DNA of 64,000 bases from Alphaproteobacteria bacterium (GTDB lineage: Bacteria; Pseudomonadota; Alphaproteobacteria; Micavibrionales; UBA2020), in assembly GCA_025934695.1 (NCBI GenBank), contig JAICWS010000001.1, positions 649,301 to 713,300 of the forward strand. The letters run 5' to 3'. Shown piece after piece: positions 23,764-32,489 of the stretch (its first letter is position 1; every line of letters starts with the position of its first letter). A model generated the notes under the pieces. The model had not been told where the DNA came from. It saw only the letters and a list, made by a program, of their open reading frames with translations, and ran no database searches. A program made the translations under genes and the position numbers.

Positions 23764-25062
23764 CTAGCCGTTGAACTCCTCGATCCTCATGAGGTACGGC
23801 GGCTCGGTGACCGACTTCAGCTTTGAAATCTGCTCCGCGACCCGGCGAATGCTTTCCTCCGTCGTTTCGTGCGTGGTCAGAATGACCGGCACGGCCTGAT
23901 GGGGATCGCGCCCGCGTTGCAGGACCGATTCCAGCGATACCTTATGATCTCTCAAGATGGCTGAAATATCCGCGATAACGCCGGGCTGGTCAAGCACCAT
24001 CAAACGGATGTAGTAGCTGCCTTTGCGCGCAAGAATATTAGCCGCCTTTAAGGATGATACGCGCTCCGACGCGATACCCATGAGGGGTAGCGCGCGGCCC
24101 CGTGCGACGTCCACGATGTCCGAGACCACGGCCGAGGCGGTCGGATTGCCGCCCGCGCCATACCCCATCAGGAGGACCTTGCCCACATAGTCGCCGTCGA
24201 TGTAGACGGCGTTCAGCGCCCCCTCGACCGCCGCGATCGGCGAATCACTGGGCACGAGGCAGGGTTCGACCGATTGCTCGATGCCGCCCTCGGCCTGGCG
24301 CGCGATGCCGAGCAATTTAATTCTAAAGCCAAGATCGGACGCGAAGGCGATGTCGAGCGGCGTGATGCCGCGGATGCCCTTGATCTCGATATGCTTCACG
24401 TCGGGCACGCAGCCGAAGGCGAGGCCCGAGAGGATCGACAGTTTGTGCGCCGCGTCGACGCCGTCGATGTCGAAGGACGGATCGGACTCGGCGTAACCTT
24501 TCTCCTGCGCTTCCTTCAGGACCGTCGCAAAGGCAGCGCCGGTGTGCGACATTTCGGAGAGGATGAAATTACAGGTGCCGTTCAGGATGCCGTAGACCGC
24601 CTTGATGCGGTTGGCCGCCAGGCCTTCGCGCAGGCCCTTGATGACCGGGATGCCGCCCGCCACGGCCGCCTCGAACGATACCGAACCCTTGCTCTTCTTC
24701 AGAAGATCGAGCACTTCCGCGCCACGGGAGGCGAGCAGCGCCTTGTTGGCCGTCACGACCGGCTTGCCGAGATCGAGCGCCTTTTTGACGAGGTCAAGCG
24801 CCGGGCCCGAAGAGCCGCCCATGAGCTCGACCACCACGTCGACCTCAGGGTCGTTCGCGACATCGACCGGGTTGTCGTGCCATTTCACCTTGGAAATATC
24901 GATGTTGCGGTTTTTCAGCTTGCTGCGTGCCGACACGGCGGTGATGCGGACTTCGCGCCCTGTGCGCTCGAGCAGCATGTCGCCATGCTCCGACAGCAGC
25001 TGGAACACGCTGGCCCCCACGTTGCCGAGCCCTGCGATGCCGATGCGAAGTGGTTGTGCCAT
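23764..25062 (-). CDS. hom: Homoserine dehydrogenase
   Basis: 432 aa from the ATG at 25062 (CAGGA seven bases upstream); the longer frame is unsupported. N-terminal NAD(P)-binding motif GIAGLGNVG, catalytic-domain motif GILNGTCNFIL and DIDGVDAAHKLSIL, and a C-terminal ACT domain (RLMVLDQPGVIADISAIL) that senses amino acids such as threonine. Reduces aspartate semialdehyde to homoserine in threonine/methionine synthesis. First gene of the hom-glpX-recJ block. Confidence 0.95.
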   Translation of the reverse strand: MAQPLRIGIAGLGNVGASVFQLLSEHGDMLLERTGREVRITAVSARSKLKNRNIDISKVKWHDNPVDVANDPEVDVVVELMGGSSGPALDLVKKALDLGKPVVTANKALLASRGAEVLDLLKKSKGSVSFEAAVAGGIPVIKGLREGLAANRIKAVYGILNGTCNFILSEMSHTGAAFATVLKEAQEKGYAESDPSFDIDGVDAAHKLSILSGLAFGCVPDVKHIEIKGIRGITPLDIAFASDLGFRIKLLGIARQAEGGIEQSVEPCLVPSDSPIAAVEGALNAVYIDGDYVGKVLLMGYGAGGNPTASAVVSDIVDVARGRALPLMGIASERVSSLKAANILARKGSYYIRLMVLDQPGVIADISAILRDHKVSLESVLQRGRDPHQAVPVILTTHETTEESIRRVAEQISKLKSVTEPPYLMRIEEFNG

Positions 25063-25080
25063 GAAATATCCTGCGACTTT

Positions 25081-25191
25081 CCCCCTCTCCCAACGCATGT
25101 TGGGAGAGGGTCGGGGAGAGGGATTGTCCTGAACTCGACGTTTAGGACAATCCCCCTCCCTAACCCTCCCCCGCCATTCGGCGGGAGAGGG
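25081..25191. repeat. Composite palindromic repeat, copy 3 (inverted)
   Basis: Same element in the opposite orientation: CTCTCCCAACGCATGTTGGGAGAG first, then GGGAGAGGGATTGTCC pairing with GGACAATCCCCCTCCC, then a GCGGGAGAGGG hairpin. Between the OmpA-like gene and hom. Confidence 0.85.
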
Positions 25192-25205
25192 AATTCGAAT
25201 GCAAA

Positions 25206-26015
25206 TTACTGCCCGCTGTTCACAAAAAGTTCGACGCGGCGGTCAGCGGCTTCCTGGCTGCGCTTGCCGCGATGCGGGTTGGGCTCGTCATCGCCTTTCG
25301 AGACAGCCATCACCCAGCTGGGGCTGACGCCGTCCTGCTCGAGGACGTTCGTGACCGCATCGGCGCGCTTCTGCGCCATTTCAAAGTTGATTTCCTTTTT
25401 GCGCTCGGGATCGTTCGTCGTGTTCACGCGGTGGCTGGCATGGCCGACGACGGTGAGCGCGACATGGTGCTTCGCCCTGATCCGCTTGGCATGGACGGCC
25501 AGCGCGCGATGGTCGGCCGCGGCGATATGGGCCGAGCCATGGGCGAAATAGAGCTGCTGCACCATCTTGCCGTAACTGCCGGGCGCCCGCATGGGCTCGG
25601 TCTGCACTGGCTCGGGGATCGGAGCGGTCGCCGCCGGCTGCTCGATAACGTGATGGGGCATCACGCCCGCGCCATCCACCGGATAGACGCTGACGCTCTC
25701 GTTGTAATCCTCTGGCATCGGCTCGCCCGTCGTGGTGGTGGTCACCGTCTGCTCGACGATCGTGTTCGGAACGGGTTTCGCCTCGCGGTCCTCGCGCAGC
25801 GGCGGCTGTTCGGCCGGCGGCTTCAGGATGGCCCAGCCTTGGGCGTTCTCGCCCGAGTAACCCGTGGTCATCGGGCCCCATTTGCCCGGCATTCCCATAT
25901 GTGAGGGCTTGGCGCTCCACCAATCCTTGAAGTCCTGGGCATCGTTCTGGGCCTTGGTGCAGCCGGCCAGGACCAGCACGGCGGAAGCGGCGATGAGAAA
26001 TCTTGCAATGCGCAT
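25206..26015 (-). CDS. OmpA-family lipoprotein
   Basis: 269 aa. Lipoprotein signal with LAGC at residues 16-19. The middle (20-150) is Pro/Thr/Glu-rich and disordered. The C-terminal 120 residues match the OmpA peptidoglycan-binding domain: LYFAHGSAHIAAADHRAL, LTVVGHASHR, a long helix of the kind 'AQKRADAVTNVLEQDGV', and RRVELFV. The Asp and Arg that contact diaminopimelate are in place. Probably tethers the outer membrane to peptidoglycan. It lies upstream of hom, separated by a palindromic repeat. Confidence 0.85.
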   Translation of the reverse strand: MRIARFLIAASAVLVLAGCTKAQNDAQDFKDWWSAKPSHMGMPGKWGPMTTGYSGENAQGWAILKPPAEQPPLREDREAKPVPNTIVEQTVTTTTTGEPMPEDYNESVSVYPVDGAGVMPHHVIEQPAATAPIPEPVQTEPMRAPGSYGKMVQQLYFAHGSAHIAAADHRALAVHAKRIRAKHHVALTVVGHASHRVNTTNDPERKKEINFEMAQKRADAVTNVLEQDGVSPSWVMAVSKGDDEPNPHRGKRSQEAADRRVELFVNSGQ

Positions 26016-26384
26016 CGGGAAGCCTTCAAATTTTATTTAGAATCAGATTGATAACAGCTCATCAGCAGTTTGCATCAGCCATTTTATTTCATCAATGGGG
26101 AAGCGGTTGAAACGCGTGAAAATTTTGGAGAAATCGCTGCCATAAGACGGCGTTTTCCGCGCGGCAGCCCGCCTGCGTTTCGCCCTTTCAGAGGGGCTAA
26201 ATAGTTTCTTTGTTTTCAAAAACCCCGACAGAAATTCTCACCTTAAATCTTAGCCTGTCGCGCATTGATGCATCACTTCATGTTTCGGGATCAAACAGAT
26301 GAAAAACAACCCTCGTTTTCCTTGACTGCAGTTATGAAAAAGCTTATCGTTCCCGCCAGTCAATGACTGAAAAGGAATCCCGCC
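26016..26384. other. Gene-free stretch between divergent genes
   Basis: 369 bases with no supported gene. It contains a promoter for the NADAR gene at 26322-26350. I see no repeat, RNA gene or other structure in the rest. Confidence 0.5.
26322..26350 (+). promoter_or_regulatory. Sigma-70-type promoter of the NADAR gene
   Basis: TTGACT (26322-26327), a 17-base spacer, TATCGT (26345-26350), 35 bases before the start codon. Confidence 0.55.
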
Positions 26385-27233
26385 ATGGATGAGCAGCCGC
26401 GCAAGAAGAACCTCGAGACCCACACCCTCGTGTTGTTCCTGACCACCGAATTCAGCCAGTGGTATCCGTCCGACTTCACCTCGAAGGAAGGCAAAAGCTT
26501 CAACTGTGCGGAACAGTACATGATGTACTCCAAGGCGATGCTGTTCGGAGATACGGAAACTGCCGAAAAAATTCTCGAGGCGAAGACGCCCGACGAGCAG
26601 AAAGTCCTCGGCCGCGCGGTGAAGAATTTCGACAAGGACGTCTGGGACCAGCACGCATGCGAGATCATTTACCAGGGCAATTATTATAAATTTACCCAGA
26701 ACCCGCACCTCTGGCAGGTGCTTGAGGCGACCGCGCCCAAGCAGCTCGTCGAGGCCGCGCATTACGACCCCATCTGGGGCATCGGGTTGCGCGCCGACGA
26801 TCCGGATGCGCAGGACCCGTCGAAATGGAAAGGCACCAACTGGCTGGGCGGCACGCTCACTAAACTCCGCGACGACCTGCTGGCGCAGGATTTCCAGCCC
26901 GCGATGACCGACGAAAACCGCATCAGCTTCCGCATGTACGACGAGAAAGGCCAGCGCTGGCTCTACGTATCGGGCGGCGAACTCGCCCGCCAGTTCAACG
27001 CGGCCTCGCAGAAAGAAGCGGTCGACAGCCTCACCAACATCCACCCGCGCGACCGCGAATTCGAAACCGTCACCGTCGACTTCAAAGGCTTCGGCAAGAT
27101 CAGCGAGCCCGTCGACAGTTTCATCGCCCGCCACCAGGAAGAAATCGCCTTCATCCAGATGAAGGAAGAATTCCCAGACCTGCTCGACGCCGTGAAGACG
27201 GATCCGCGGATGAAGAAGAAGTACGGGCTGTAA
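26385..27233 (+). CDS. NADAR-domain protein (YbiA/DUF1768 type)
   Basis: 282 aa. Residues ~18-170 match the NADAR family: EFSQWYPSDF, FNCAEQYMMYSKAMLFGD, LGRAVKNFD, and GTNWLGGTL. NADAR proteins are N-glycosidases that hydrolyse riboflavin precursors, or in some cases remove ADP-ribose from guanine. The C-terminal 110 residues are an extra alpha/beta region, ending in FPDLLDAVKTDPRMKKKYGL, not found in E. coli YbiA and not recognised. AAAGGA lies before the ATG. The gene is preceded by a good promoter and flanked on its 3' side by palindromic repeats. Confidence 0.8.
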   Translation: MDEQPRKKNLETHTLVLFLTTEFSQWYPSDFTSKEGKSFNCAEQYMMYSKAMLFGDTETAEKILEAKTPDEQKVLGRAVKNFDKDVWDQHACEIIYQGNYYKFTQNPHLWQVLEATAPKQLVEAAHYDPIWGIGLRADDPDAQDPSKWKGTNWLGGTLTKLRDDLLAQDFQPAMTDENRISFRMYDEKGQRWLYVSGGELARQFNAASQKEAVDSLTNIHPRDREFETVTVDFKGFGKISEPVDSFIARHQEEIAFIQMKEEFPDLLDAVKTDPRMKKKYGL

Positions 27234-27240
27234 AAGCCGG

Positions 27241-27322
27241 CGTCATTCCCGCGTAAGCGGGAATCCCGTTGGTGTGTGACCGCACTACATTGTCACGAGA
27301 TCCCCGCTTTCGCGGGATGACG
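27241..27322. repeat. Pair of GCGGGAAT-type palindromes
   Basis: TCATTCCCGCGTAAGCGGGAAT (27242-27263) and, about 35 bases on, a second palindrome CCCCGCTTTCGCGGG with ATGACGATGG. Two hairpins in one intergenic unit, like the unit at 8068. Lies between convergent genes. Confidence 0.7.
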
Positions 27323-27333
27323 ATGGTTGATAT

Positions 27334-27852
27334 TCATTTCGTCAGGTAATTCTGCGCCAGTTTCACGTAGTGCGCTGACGACCAGGCGACGTGCTTCTTG
27401 TCTTCCTCGGTCAGTTCACGCATGAATTTCGCGGGCGAGCCGCCCCAGAGTTGGCCCGCAGGCACGCGCTTGCCGGGCGTGACGAGGGCGCCGGCGGCCA
27501 CCATCGCCCCCTTCTCCACCACCGCGCCGTCCATGACGCACGTCATCATGCCGACGAAGGCGCCATCTTCGATCGTGCAGGCATGCAGCAGCGCCATATG
27601 CCCGACAGTCACGTCATCGCCGACAACGGTGCCGAGGCCGAAGCTCGACACATGGATGACCGTGCCGTCCTGGATATTCGTGCGCTGGCCGATCCTGATG
27701 CTGTTCACGTCGCCGCGCAGGACGCAGTTGAACCAGATGCTGGAATCATCGCCGATGTCCACATCGCCGACAATCGGCACGTTCGGCGCGATGAAGACGT
27801 TGTTGCCGATGCGGGGAAGGATATTTTTGAAGGGGATGAGGAGAGCGGCCAT
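27334..27852 (-). CDS. Gamma-carbonic anhydrase family protein
   Basis: 172 aa left-handed beta-helix protein with hexapeptide-type repeats (VGDVDIG, IRIGQRT, AFVGMMT). Zinc ligands of the family are visible: His67 (VIHVS), His85 and His90 (VGHMALLHAC). Members include YrdA/PaaY and Cam; activity as carbonic anhydrase cannot be told from sequence alone. Stop lies 12 bases from a palindromic pair; the minus-strand rpsI terminator is upstream. Confidence 0.9.
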   Translation of the reverse strand: MAALLIPFKNILPRIGNNVFIAPNVPIVGDVDIGDDSSIWFNCVLRGDVNSIRIGQRTNIQDGTVIHVSSFGLGTVVGDDVTVGHMALLHACTIEDGAFVGMMTCVMDGAVVEKGAMVAAGALVTPGKRVPAGQLWGGSPAKFMRELTEEDKKHVAWSSAHYVKLAQNYLTK

Positions 27853-27897
27853 ACCCGGGAATATAGCAGAAAGGAGCCAAGAAAAAAGTGCGCATTC

Positions 27898-27944
27898 TCC
27901 CCTCTCCCGCGATAGCGGGAGAGGGAGAAATTGCGGGAGAGGGA
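27898..27944. repeat. Partial composite repeat
   Basis: CCCTCTCCCGCGATAGCGGGAGAGGG plus a second half-hairpin GCGGGAGAGGG; related to the left hairpin of the 120-bp element but without its right hairpin. Confidence 0.6.
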
Positions 27945-27950
27945 CATAAG

Positions 27951-27980
27951 AAAAAAGCGCCCCTTTGCAGAGGCGCTTTT
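27951..27980 (-). terminator. Terminator of the rplM-rpsI transcript
   Basis: On the minus strand a GCGCCTC...GGGGCGC hairpin (27976-27957) is followed by a run of T, 29 bases beyond the rpsI stop. Confidence 0.8.
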
Positions 27981-28008
27981 GTTCTTTGTCGGCAGTAGCG
28001 AGTAAAGC

Positions 28009-28503
28009 TTAACGCTTGACCCACTGCGTGCCGCGGCGTGCCTTGTGGCGGCCGTACTTTTTGCGTTCGACCACGCGACTGTCGCGGGTGAGCAAGCCGG
28101 CCTTTTTCAGGGCCGGGCGCAGCGTGGGTTCGAAGTGCACCAGCGCGCGGCTGATGCCGTGGCGAACGGCGCCCGCCTGGCCGGTCAGACCGCCGCCCGA
28201 GACGACGCAAACGACGTCGAACTGGCCGGTGCGGTTAGAGATTTCGAACGGCTGGCCGATGATCAGGCGCTGCGTGCCGCGCGCGAAATACTTCACGATG
28301 TCGCGGTCGTTGACGGTGATCTTGCCTGAACCGCGGGAAACCCAGACGCGGGCGACCGCGTCTTTGCGGCGGCCGGTGCCATAGGCGCGGCCTTTTTTGT
28401 CGATCACGGGCTTGGCTTCTTCAGCCGCGCCGGGAACGGAAGCGGAAGCGGCGCTTTTTTCAGCCACGGCTTCCTTGAGGTCAGAGAGATTCTTCTTGGT
28501 CAT
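28009..28503 (-). CDS. rpsI: 30S ribosomal protein S9 (uS9)
   Basis: 164 aa. After a disordered alanine-rich extension of about 35 residues, the family core is present: [14 protein letters not shown], a [16 protein letters not shown] segment and the invariant C-terminus [16 protein letters not shown], whose terminal arginine enters the P-site. The N-terminal extension is longer than in E. coli but common in alphaproteobacteria. Second gene after rplM. Confidence 0.97.
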   Translation of the reverse strand: MTKKNLSDLKEAVAEKSAASASVPGAAEEAKPVIDKKGRAYGTGRRKDAVARVWVSRGSGKITVNDRDIVKYFARGTQRLIIGQPFEISNRTGQFDVVCVVSGGGLTGQAGAVRHGISRALVHFEPTLRPALKKAGLLTRDSRVVERKKYGRHKARRGTQWVKR

Positions 28504-28510
28504 CGTTCAA

Positions 28511-28972
28511 TTACCTTTTGTTTTTCGGGTTCATGGCGCCGATGTCCAGGACTTCGGGCTTTTGCGCTTCATGCGGATGCTGGGTGCCGGCATAGACGCG
28601 CAGGCAGGTGAGCTGCTGGCGCGCGAGCGGGCTGTCTTTGGGCATCATGCGGCGGACGGCGTTCATGAGGACGCGGCCGGGATATTTGCCATGCAGGATT
28701 TCGCCTTTCGACTTGCCTTTGATACCGCCCGGGTAACCGGTGTGCCAGTAGAAGATGTCGAATTTCTCTTTCTTGCCCGTGATGCGCAGTTTTTCCGCGT
28801 TGATCACGACGATGTTGTCGCCGCAATCGATGTTGGGCGTGAAGATGGGCTTGTGCTTGCCGCGCAGTCGCAGGGCGATGAGGCCCGCGAGACGGCCGAG
28901 CGTGACGCCTTCCGCGTCGATCAGAAGCCATTTCTTTTCGACTTCCGCCGGTTTTGCTCTGTAGGTTTTCAT
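28511..28972 (-). CDS. rplM: 50S ribosomal protein L13 (uL13)
   Basis: 153 aa starting with [20 protein letters not shown] at the ATG at 28972, with AGGAAAAG six bases upstream (the track start is 8 codons earlier, without support). Contains [18 protein letters not shown] and [18 protein letters not shown], typical of L13. Encoded with rpsI as in most bacteria. Confidence 0.97.
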   Translation of the reverse strand: MKTYRAKPAEVEKKWLLIDAEGVTLGRLAGLIALRLRGKHKPIFTPNIDCGDNIVVINAEKLRITGKKEKFDIFYWHTGYPGGIKGKSKGEILHGKYPGRVLMNAVRRMMPKDSPLARQQLTCLRVYAGTQHPHEAQKPEVLDIGAMNPKNKR

Positions 28973-29076
28973 GTTTTCTTTTCCTGTATTATTCAAATAG
29001 TGGGAGATATATGGAGCATCCCGGCGGGAGCGTCAAGGAAAAAGTGAAAATACAATAAAAACAGGATATTAGTATG

Positions 29077-29091
29077 TGGTATTATAATACC
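29077..29091 (-). promoter_or_regulatory. Palindrome with extended -10 upstream of rplM
   Basis: GGTATTATAATACC (29078-29091) is a perfect 14-bp palindrome. On the minus strand it contains TGGTATTAT, an extended -10, about 105 bases before the rplM start. The palindrome may also be an operator or serve the divergent side. Confidence 0.35.
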
Positions 29092-29127
29092 AAAATGCTA
29101 ATCGATTGATTCGAAGTGGAATTATAC

Positions 29128-29445
29128 TTACGGCTTCGTCTCCGCCAGGATCCAGTCGATATAGGGTTTCGAGCCGTTTTCGACCGGCAGCGCGACGATG
29201 CAGGGCGCGGAATATTTGTGCAACTCCTTCACGCGTGCCTCGACCGCCTGGAACAGCGTGGCCCGCGTCTTGAAGATAATCACGGTCTCATCGGCTTCTT
29301 CGATCTTTCCCTGCCAGTGATAGACCGAGTGCATGCCGGGAATGATATTGGCGCAGGCGGCCAGCCGGTCGGCCACCACGGCATCCGCGATTTTCTTCGC
29401 CTCGGCGGCGGATGGCGCCGTCACATAAATAAAGATCGCTGACAT
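29128..29445 (-). CDS. cutA: Divalent cation tolerance protein CutA
   Basis: 105 aa, normal length for the family. Contains the conserved FIYVTAPS, LAACANIIPGMHSVYHWQGKI, ETVIIFKT and LHKYSAPCIVALPV. CutA forms trimers with a ferredoxin-like fold related to PII proteins; its name comes from copper-tolerance screens, but its role is not settled. Single gene between rplM and the divergent plus-strand pair. Confidence 0.93.
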   Translation of the reverse strand: MSAIFIYVTAPSAAEAKKIADAVVADRLAACANIIPGMHSVYHWQGKIEEADETVIIFKTRATLFQAVEARVKELHKYSAPCIVALPVENGSKPYIDWILAETKP

Positions 29446-29527
29446 AGACTAACTTCCTTCCGCGGCAATTCTAGCGCGAATGCCTCCTCCTACAAATAAC
29501 CAATTGAATTCAACGCCTCCGCCAAAT

Positions 29528-29559
29528 TTAACGTCTCATTAACCTATTTCACATATAAT
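29528..29559 (+). promoter_or_regulatory. Candidate CtrA-type promoter
   Basis: TTAA-N7-TTAA at 29528-29542 is the CtrA consensus box; 11 bases later is TATAAT at 29554-29559. The start codon at 29588 is 29 bases downstream. The same box, same 11-base spacing and a TATAGT -10 occur on the minus strand at 49268-49299. Confidence 0.5.
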
Positions 29560-29587
29560 TTTAATATCTTCGGAAATAGGAAGCAGC

Positions 29588-30433
29588 ATGCCAGAAACCG
29601 GCACACCCACATTACACGAAGCGGCAAATACTCACGTCGGGAATGCGTCCTTCGGCCTCGGCCTGGCCGAGAGTATCGCCGAAGGCCACTATGGCGAGGC
29701 GATGCAATCTGCTGCCATGCGCGTCGCCTTTACCCCGAAAGTTTATGAGGCCGCTGCGGAAGTGACCAAATCGGTCCAGCCTGTGGCATCGGCCTTGGGC
29801 TGGGTCGGCAGAAACCTGCCCGTCATCGGCGGCGTCGTGCTCGCGGCGTATGACGCGAAAGAAGTTTACGACCACATTAAAAAGGGCGACTACAAAGGCG
29901 CCGCCGTGGCGGGCCTCGCCGGCGTCGCGGAAGTCGCAGGGACTGTCGCTTTGGGCGGCATCGGCGGCGCAGCCGCGCGCGAAGCCGTCTGGGGCGTCAA
30001 CCATCTTGCGGGCGGGCCGGACATCAACCATTCCGGCCTTGTTTCCGTCGGCATCGGGGCGGTGAAGCTCGGCGAACGCGGCGTTCAGGCGGCCAGCAGA
30101 TTTATGAGCGGCCCGCAGGATCCGGCGAAAATCGCGCAGCAGCAAGTCGAATTGCTTCACAAAGACAATATCCTGCCCAAGACGGTCAAGCTCGACGGCA
30201 AGGAGGTCGGTCTCGACGTCGCGTTGCGCAATCCCGCTTTCAACAAATCCTTCCGCGAAAATCTTCTGGATGCCGAGAAACACGGGCATCTGGATGCCAA
30301 GCCGCTGATCGCCGACCTGGACCACTTCGACACGCTCGAAAAAGAACGCACCGCGGCATCGGCAGGCAGCAAGGCTGCGCCGGCAGCATCCACGGCCACC
30401 GCCCCGCGGGTGGCGGCACCCGCGCACGCCTGA
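29588..30433 (+). CDS. Gly/Ala-rich hydrophobic protein of unknown function
   Basis: 281 aa. After a short polar N-terminus come several glycine/alanine-rich hydrophobic segments (LGWVGRNLPVIGGVVLAAY, VAGLAGVAEVAGTVALGGIGGA), then a soluble charged half and a disordered Ala/Pro tail. The hydrophobic glycine-rich pattern is typical of membrane-inserting or pore-forming modules, but no family is recognised. It lies 14 bases before a gene for a putative zinc peptidase, so the two are probably one unit under a CtrA-type promoter. A ribosome site AGGAAG precedes the ATG. Confidence 0.65.
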   Translation: MPETGTPTLHEAANTHVGNASFGLGLAESIAEGHYGEAMQSAAMRVAFTPKVYEAAAEVTKSVQPVASALGWVGRNLPVIGGVVLAAYDAKEVYDHIKKGDYKGAAVAGLAGVAEVAGTVALGGIGGAAAREAVWGVNHLAGGPDINHSGLVSVGIGAVKLGERGVQAASRFMSGPQDPAKIAQQQVELLHKDNILPKTVKLDGKEVGLDVALRNPAFNKSFRENLLDAEKHGHLDAKPLIADLDHFDTLEKERTAASAGSKAAPAASTATAPRVAAPAHA

Positions 30434-30447
30434 CGCAGACAAGGTTC

Positions 30448-31581
30448 ATGGCGCCTCCGGAAACAAAAGCATCCGCCATCGCCGCCGTCATTGACGATTT
30501 GTCGAGGCCTTTCTCCGCGCTTCCCGGCAAAGCCACGCGCATGTTCAGTATGATGTGCGGCGACGGGCCACGGATCAGGAAACTTTGTGCCGACATTGCC
30601 TTGTTGCCCGAGGGCCGCGACCTGCTGCGCTTCGGCCGCCGGCAGGGCGTAGCGGTCTTTCTTCGCGACGACGCAGCGTTGAACGGGAGTATCGGCGAGA
30701 CCAAAAACCCCGAACATGCCTTTCAATCGGCTGTCGTCACGCTCAATCGCTCTTACCCCGATACCCAGCTGGTGATCACGCTGGTGCATGAGCTGCGCCA
30801 CGCGCAGCAGGCCCACCTTTTGAAGAAAAATGGCGTATTTCACTGGTCATTGCGCGAAGAAACTTTTTATGACCGGCTGATCGAGACGGACGCCTATACC
30901 TTCCAGACCATTTTCGCCCTGAAACTGAAGCAGGCCGGCAGGCCGGAATTCCTCGCCCAGATGAACGATGCCGCGACCGACAACATCAGGGAATTCCTTG
31001 CGGCGCATCCGCCGCAAACATTCAAGGACGAGCAGGCGCTGGCGCGGGGCCTTTTCACATACCTCGCTCTTCATCCGCTCGACGGGTATACCGCGGATGA
31101 ACTTGACTACATCATGGGACAGGCGGCAGCGCAGCCGGCCCGGCAAAAACCCTTGCCGCTGGATAAAATCAAGGGATCCGGTCTGGACGCGCTCTATGGC
31201 AGCGAATTCGTGGCAAGCCTATCGATGCGCGCACTGAAGACTGGGTTTCTCCAGACCTGGAGCTCTTGGGACCGCGCCACGATCCGCGCCGTGGAAAAAA
31301 TGCAGGCGACGGTGGCGGAAGCGACGGAAGACGAACTGTCGCGGCGGGAGCATTTTCTCCTGCTGCGGGCCGTGGCCCGCAAACAGACGTCAGCGCAAGG
31401 GGTCAAGACGATGGCCGGCATGCGCTTTGATACCTATTGCGGCGGCGGAAAACATTCCCGGCGCGCAAGGCCGAAGCTTCTCACGCAATATGCGAAGAAG
31501 GCGTTCGCTGCCTGCCGCCCCACGCGACGGAAAACAGCCGCACGCCGGCCGCGCAGGAATGCCACTTCAACTCCGGGCTGA
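30448..31581 (+). CDS. Putative zincin-like metallopeptidase (DUF6782-type)
   Basis: 377 aa. HELRH at residues 114-118 is an HExxH zinc motif in the context VHELRHAQQ; a downstream RLIETDAYTFQ (Glu146) could supply the third ligand. This layout resembles DUF6782-type putative metallopeptidases. No signal peptide. The C-terminal 45 residues are strongly basic (RRARPKLL, RRKTAARRPRRN) and may be a nucleic-acid binding or export tail. Paired with the hydrophobic protein upstream (14-base gap). Substrate unknown; an effector or contact-dependent toxin role is possible but unsupported. Confidence 0.55.
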   Translation: MAPPETKASAIAAVIDDLSRPFSALPGKATRMFSMMCGDGPRIRKLCADIALLPEGRDLLRFGRRQGVAVFLRDDAALNGSIGETKNPEHAFQSAVVTLNRSYPDTQLVITLVHELRHAQQAHLLKKNGVFHWSLREETFYDRLIETDAYTFQTIFALKLKQAGRPEFLAQMNDAATDNIREFLAAHPPQTFKDEQALARGLFTYLALHPLDGYTADELDYIMGQAAAQPARQKPLPLDKIKGSGLDALYGSEFVASLSMRALKTGFLQTWSSWDRATIRAVEKMQATVAEATEDELSRREHFLLLRAVARKQTSAQGVKTMAGMRFDTYCGGGKHSRRARPKLLTQYAKKAFAACRPTRRKTAARRPRRNATSTPG

Positions 31582-31585
31582 ACTG

Positions 31586-31990
31586 TCACGCTGATTTTTC
31601 GGCCGCGACGAGTTCGACCTTGATCCGGTCAGGGTCTTCAAAGAAAACGGCGTAGTTCCCTTTCCCCGCCGCGTAAGGATGGCGGTCGGCATAGAGGATG
31701 GTCACATTGCGCGCTTTCAGCTCTTCGGTCAGCCTGTCGACGTCCGCGCGGTCGGATGCATGGAAGGCGAGATGGTTGAGGCCTGTGCGCTTGCGGTGGT
31801 AGGCCTGCAGCTTGAACGCGTCCTCGACCTGCACGATGACGAAGTAAGTCTCGCCGAGTTTCCAGCTTTTCCCGTTCTCCCATGTCTGGTAGGGCTCGTA
31901 GCCGAGGCGCCCCAGCAGCCAGCCCCAGAAGTCCGCCGATTTTTTGAGATCGGCGACATTGATTTCGATGTGTGACAGCTGGCCGCGCAT
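31586..31990 (-). CDS. VOC-family (glyoxalase-like) protein
   Basis: 134 aa. Two beta-alpha-beta-beta-beta modules: SHIEINVADLKKSADFWGWLL (His/Glu metal positions), then GLNHLAFHA and YAVFFEDPDRIKVELV. Member of the vicinal oxygen chelate superfamily (glyoxalases, ring-cleaving dioxygenases, resistance proteins); the reaction cannot be assigned. I chose the ATG at 31990 because AAGGGGGAA lies eight bases before it. It is convergent with the preceding plus-strand gene, which stops only four bases away. Confidence 0.8.
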   Translation of the reverse strand: MRGQLSHIEINVADLKKSADFWGWLLGRLGYEPYQTWENGKSWKLGETYFVIVQVEDAFKLQAYHRKRTGLNHLAFHASDRADVDRLTEELKARNVTILYADRHPYAAGKGNYAVFFEDPDRIKVELVAAEKSA

Positions 31991-32048
31991 GACATTCCCC
32001 CTTGCCCAGCCCAAAGCCTAGCAAGTCCCGGAGATTACGCAACCGGTT

Positions 32049-32489
32049 TTACTGCTGATCGTTCAGGCGCTGCTGCGCGTCCCACTGTTCCTGTTCCTGG
32101 CGCTTTTTTTCGTCCCAGGCTTTTTGTTCGGCGCGCTTGGCGTCATTGCGCTTATCCTGCTCGCGCTTCTCGGCCAGTTTTTTCTCGGTGTTTTTCTTGT
32201 CCTTGAGGGTTTTTTCCGCAGCTTCGCGGTTCTTGCGATCAGCTTCGCGCCGCCGCGCATCATCGGCCGCCGCTTTTTGCTGTTCGTATTTGTTGCCGGG
32301 CGCGGCCCCGACCGCCTCGGGCTTGCCGCCGCCTTCGCGCGCCTTTTGCGCATCCATCGCCGCGTGGAAACCAAATCCGCCGTGATTGCCGCCTGTCATG
32401 ACCGCCCCCATTTGCAAAAGGAATAAAAAAATGATTATCCGCTCTATCCATTTTAACACCGGCGATATTAATGCCGGATTAAAGGCCAA
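32049..32489 (-). CDS. Single-helix membrane protein with charged coiled-coil region
   Basis: 146 aa if it begins at the TTG at 32489 (AGGA about ten bases upstream). One membrane helix at about residues 14-31 (KWIERIIIFLFLLQMGAVM), then a glycine/histidine-rich stretch, then a long highly charged helical region of Lys/Glu/Asp/Arg/Gln (~60-135) that reads as a coiled coil. A later ATG (32399) would remove the helix. No family recognised; coiled-coil membrane proteins of this shape are common and not informative about function. Confidence 0.5.
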   Translation of the reverse strand: MAFNPALISPVLKWIERIIIFLFLLQMGAVMTGGNHGGFGFHAAMDAQKAREGGGKPEAVGAAPGNKYEQQKAAADDARRREADRKNREAAEKTLKDKKNTEKKLAEKREQDKRNDAKRAEQKAWDEKKRQEQEQWDAQQRLNDQQ

